From the NCBI GenBank assembly GCA_965200095.1, contig OZ241350.1:1550001-1614000 (forward strand): 64,000 bases of DNA, written 5' to 3'. A program made the translations under genes and the position numbers. Below, piece after piece: positions 63,279 through 64,000 of the stretch. Each line of letters begins with the position of its first letter. The stretch's first letter is position 1. This DNA comes from JANQOH01 sp965200095 (GTDB lineage Bacteria; Pseudomonadota; Alphaproteobacteria; UBA7887). The notes beneath the pieces are model-generated. The model did not search any database and was not told the origin of the DNA. It saw only the letters and a list, made by a program, of their open reading frames with translations.

Positions 63279-64000
63279 CTATCCCGCCTGCCTGATCGAC
63301 GTGTATCGGCCGACGCCGTTGACGGCGTCGGCGAACGCGCCGGGATTGTGGATTGAAAACACCGCGATGGGAATGCCGTTCTCGCGCGCCAGCGAGACGG
63401 CCGGCGCGTCCATGACCCGCAAGCCGTCCCTGAGCACGCGGTCGTAGCTGAGGCTGTCGAAGCGGACCGCCGTCGCATCGGTTTTGGGGTCGGCGCTGTA
63501 GACGCCGTCCACCTGGGTGCCCTTGAGCAGCAGCTGGCAATCGAGCTCGGCGGCGCGCAGGGCCGCCGCGGTGTCGGTGGTGAAGAAGGGGTTGCCCGTT
63601 CCGGCGGCGCAGATCACCACGCGCCCTTTCTCCATGTGACGCACCGCCCGGCGGCGCACGAAGGGTTCGCAAATCGCGCGCATGGGGACGGCCGACACGA
63701 CGCGCGTGTCGACGGAGAGACTTTCGAGCGCGCTCTGGAGGGCGAGCGCGTTGATGGCGGTGGCAAGCATCCCCATTCCGTCGGCCGTCACCCGGTCGAC
63801 GCCGGCCTCGGCGCCCGCGAGGCCGCGGAAGATATTGCCGCCGCCGACGACGATGCACAGTTCGACGCCCATGCGGCGGACGCGGCGGATGTCCTCGGCG
63901 CATCGGCCCAGCGCCGCGGCGTCGAGTCCGAAGGCGCCGCCGCCCATCAACGCCTCGCCGGACAATTTCAGCAACACCCGCCGGAAACGGGGCGGCGCGG
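63279..64000 (-). CDS. pyrH: UMP kinase, 5' end cut by window
   Basis: The frame stays open to the window edge. At least seven more residues (ending RFRRVLLKLSGEAL) precede the GTG at 63977, which would be too late to be the start. Motifs: LLKLSGEALMG for phosphate binding, VVGGGNIFRG, the uridylate site ADGMGMLATAINAL, and LLKGTQVDGVYSADP. The hexameric bacterial enzyme phosphorylates UMP and is regulated by GTP and UTP. About 235 residues are visible, probably nearly the whole protein. Confidence 0.95.
   Translation of the reverse strand, partial: APPRFRRVLLKLSGEALMGGGAFGLDAAALGRCAEDIRRVRRMGVELCIVVGGGNIFRGLAGAEAGVDRVTADGMGMLATAINALALQSALESLSVDTRVVSAVPMRAICEPFVRRRAVRHMEKGRVVICAAGTGNPFFTTDTAAALRAAELDCQLLLKGTQVDGVYSADPKTDATAVRFDSLSYDRVLRDGLRVMDAPAVSLARENGIPIAVFSIHNPGAFADAVNGVGRYTSIRQAG

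Overview
The window is high-GC DNA (most genes well above 60% G+C) from a Gram-negative bacterium, almost certainly an alphaproteobacterium. The evidence is gene order: pyrH-frr-uppS-cdsA-dxr-rseP-bamA-ompH-lpxD-fabZ-lpxA-lpxI-lpxB, dnaB-alr-mlaE-mlaF-radA-cvpA-purF, and tsaE-amgK-murU-addB-addA. LpxI in place of LpxH and an AddAB recombinase point the same way. A Rhodospirillales-like host is plausible, but the family cannot be fixed from sequence reading alone. Many neighbouring genes share 4-bp ATGA or GTGA overlaps, so GTG starts hidden inside the previous stop codon set many of the gene boundaries given here.

Region 1 (1-14232, + strand except one gene) is housekeeping: the end of an OmpA-type lipoprotein, a DUF1178 protein, a small methyltransferase, replicative helicase DnaB, alanine racemase, a lipid-transport ABC permease/ATPase pair, RadA, CvpA, PurF, an SDR oxidoreductase with an unusual active site, cobaltochelatase CobN and a tRNA-Glu(CTC).

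Region 2 (14233-28135) is accessory DNA between tRNA-Glu and tsaE. It holds a 1.7-kb array of eight 105-bp palindromic repeats and a leftward defence block. That block contains a type III-like restriction system (Mod 17857-20637, Res 23159-26275), a fused MNT-HEPN protein with a damaged RNase motif, a DUF1828 protein, and an AAA ATPase with a frameshifted DUF4276 partner. A second repeat cluster follows, and a second, intact ATPase/DUF4276-like pair runs rightward. No integrase was seen.

Region 3 (28123-36514) is the tightly coupled tsaE-amgK-murU-addB-addA operon: tRNA t6A modification, cell-wall sugar recycling and double-strand-break repair. Region 4 (36558-41006) holds a serine hydrolase, a DUF1640-type coiled-coil protein, a HugZ-like flavoprotein, a tandem gamma-carbonic-anhydrase-like protein whose three zinc-ligand histidines are split between its two modules, an EVE protein and a Rieske ferredoxin.

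Region 5 (41033-48882) has acetyl-CoA synthetase, a CinA protein and a four-gene B12 mutase unit (small subunit, CoA ligase, MeaB, large subunit). The large subunit carries the Ile/Asp pair known from 2-hydroxyisobutyryl-CoA mutase rather than the Tyr of methylmalonyl-CoA mutase, so the unit probably activates and isomerises 2-hydroxyisobutyrate to 3-hydroxybutyryl-CoA. A third repeat cluster follows (49101-49664).

Region 6 (50016-64000) has a glycine-zipper lipoprotein, a small membrane protein, glyoxalase I, and the long leftward envelope operon for lipid A, outer-membrane assembly, isoprenoid and phospholipid precursors, ribosome recycling and UMP kinase. That operon is cut by the window end inside pyrH.
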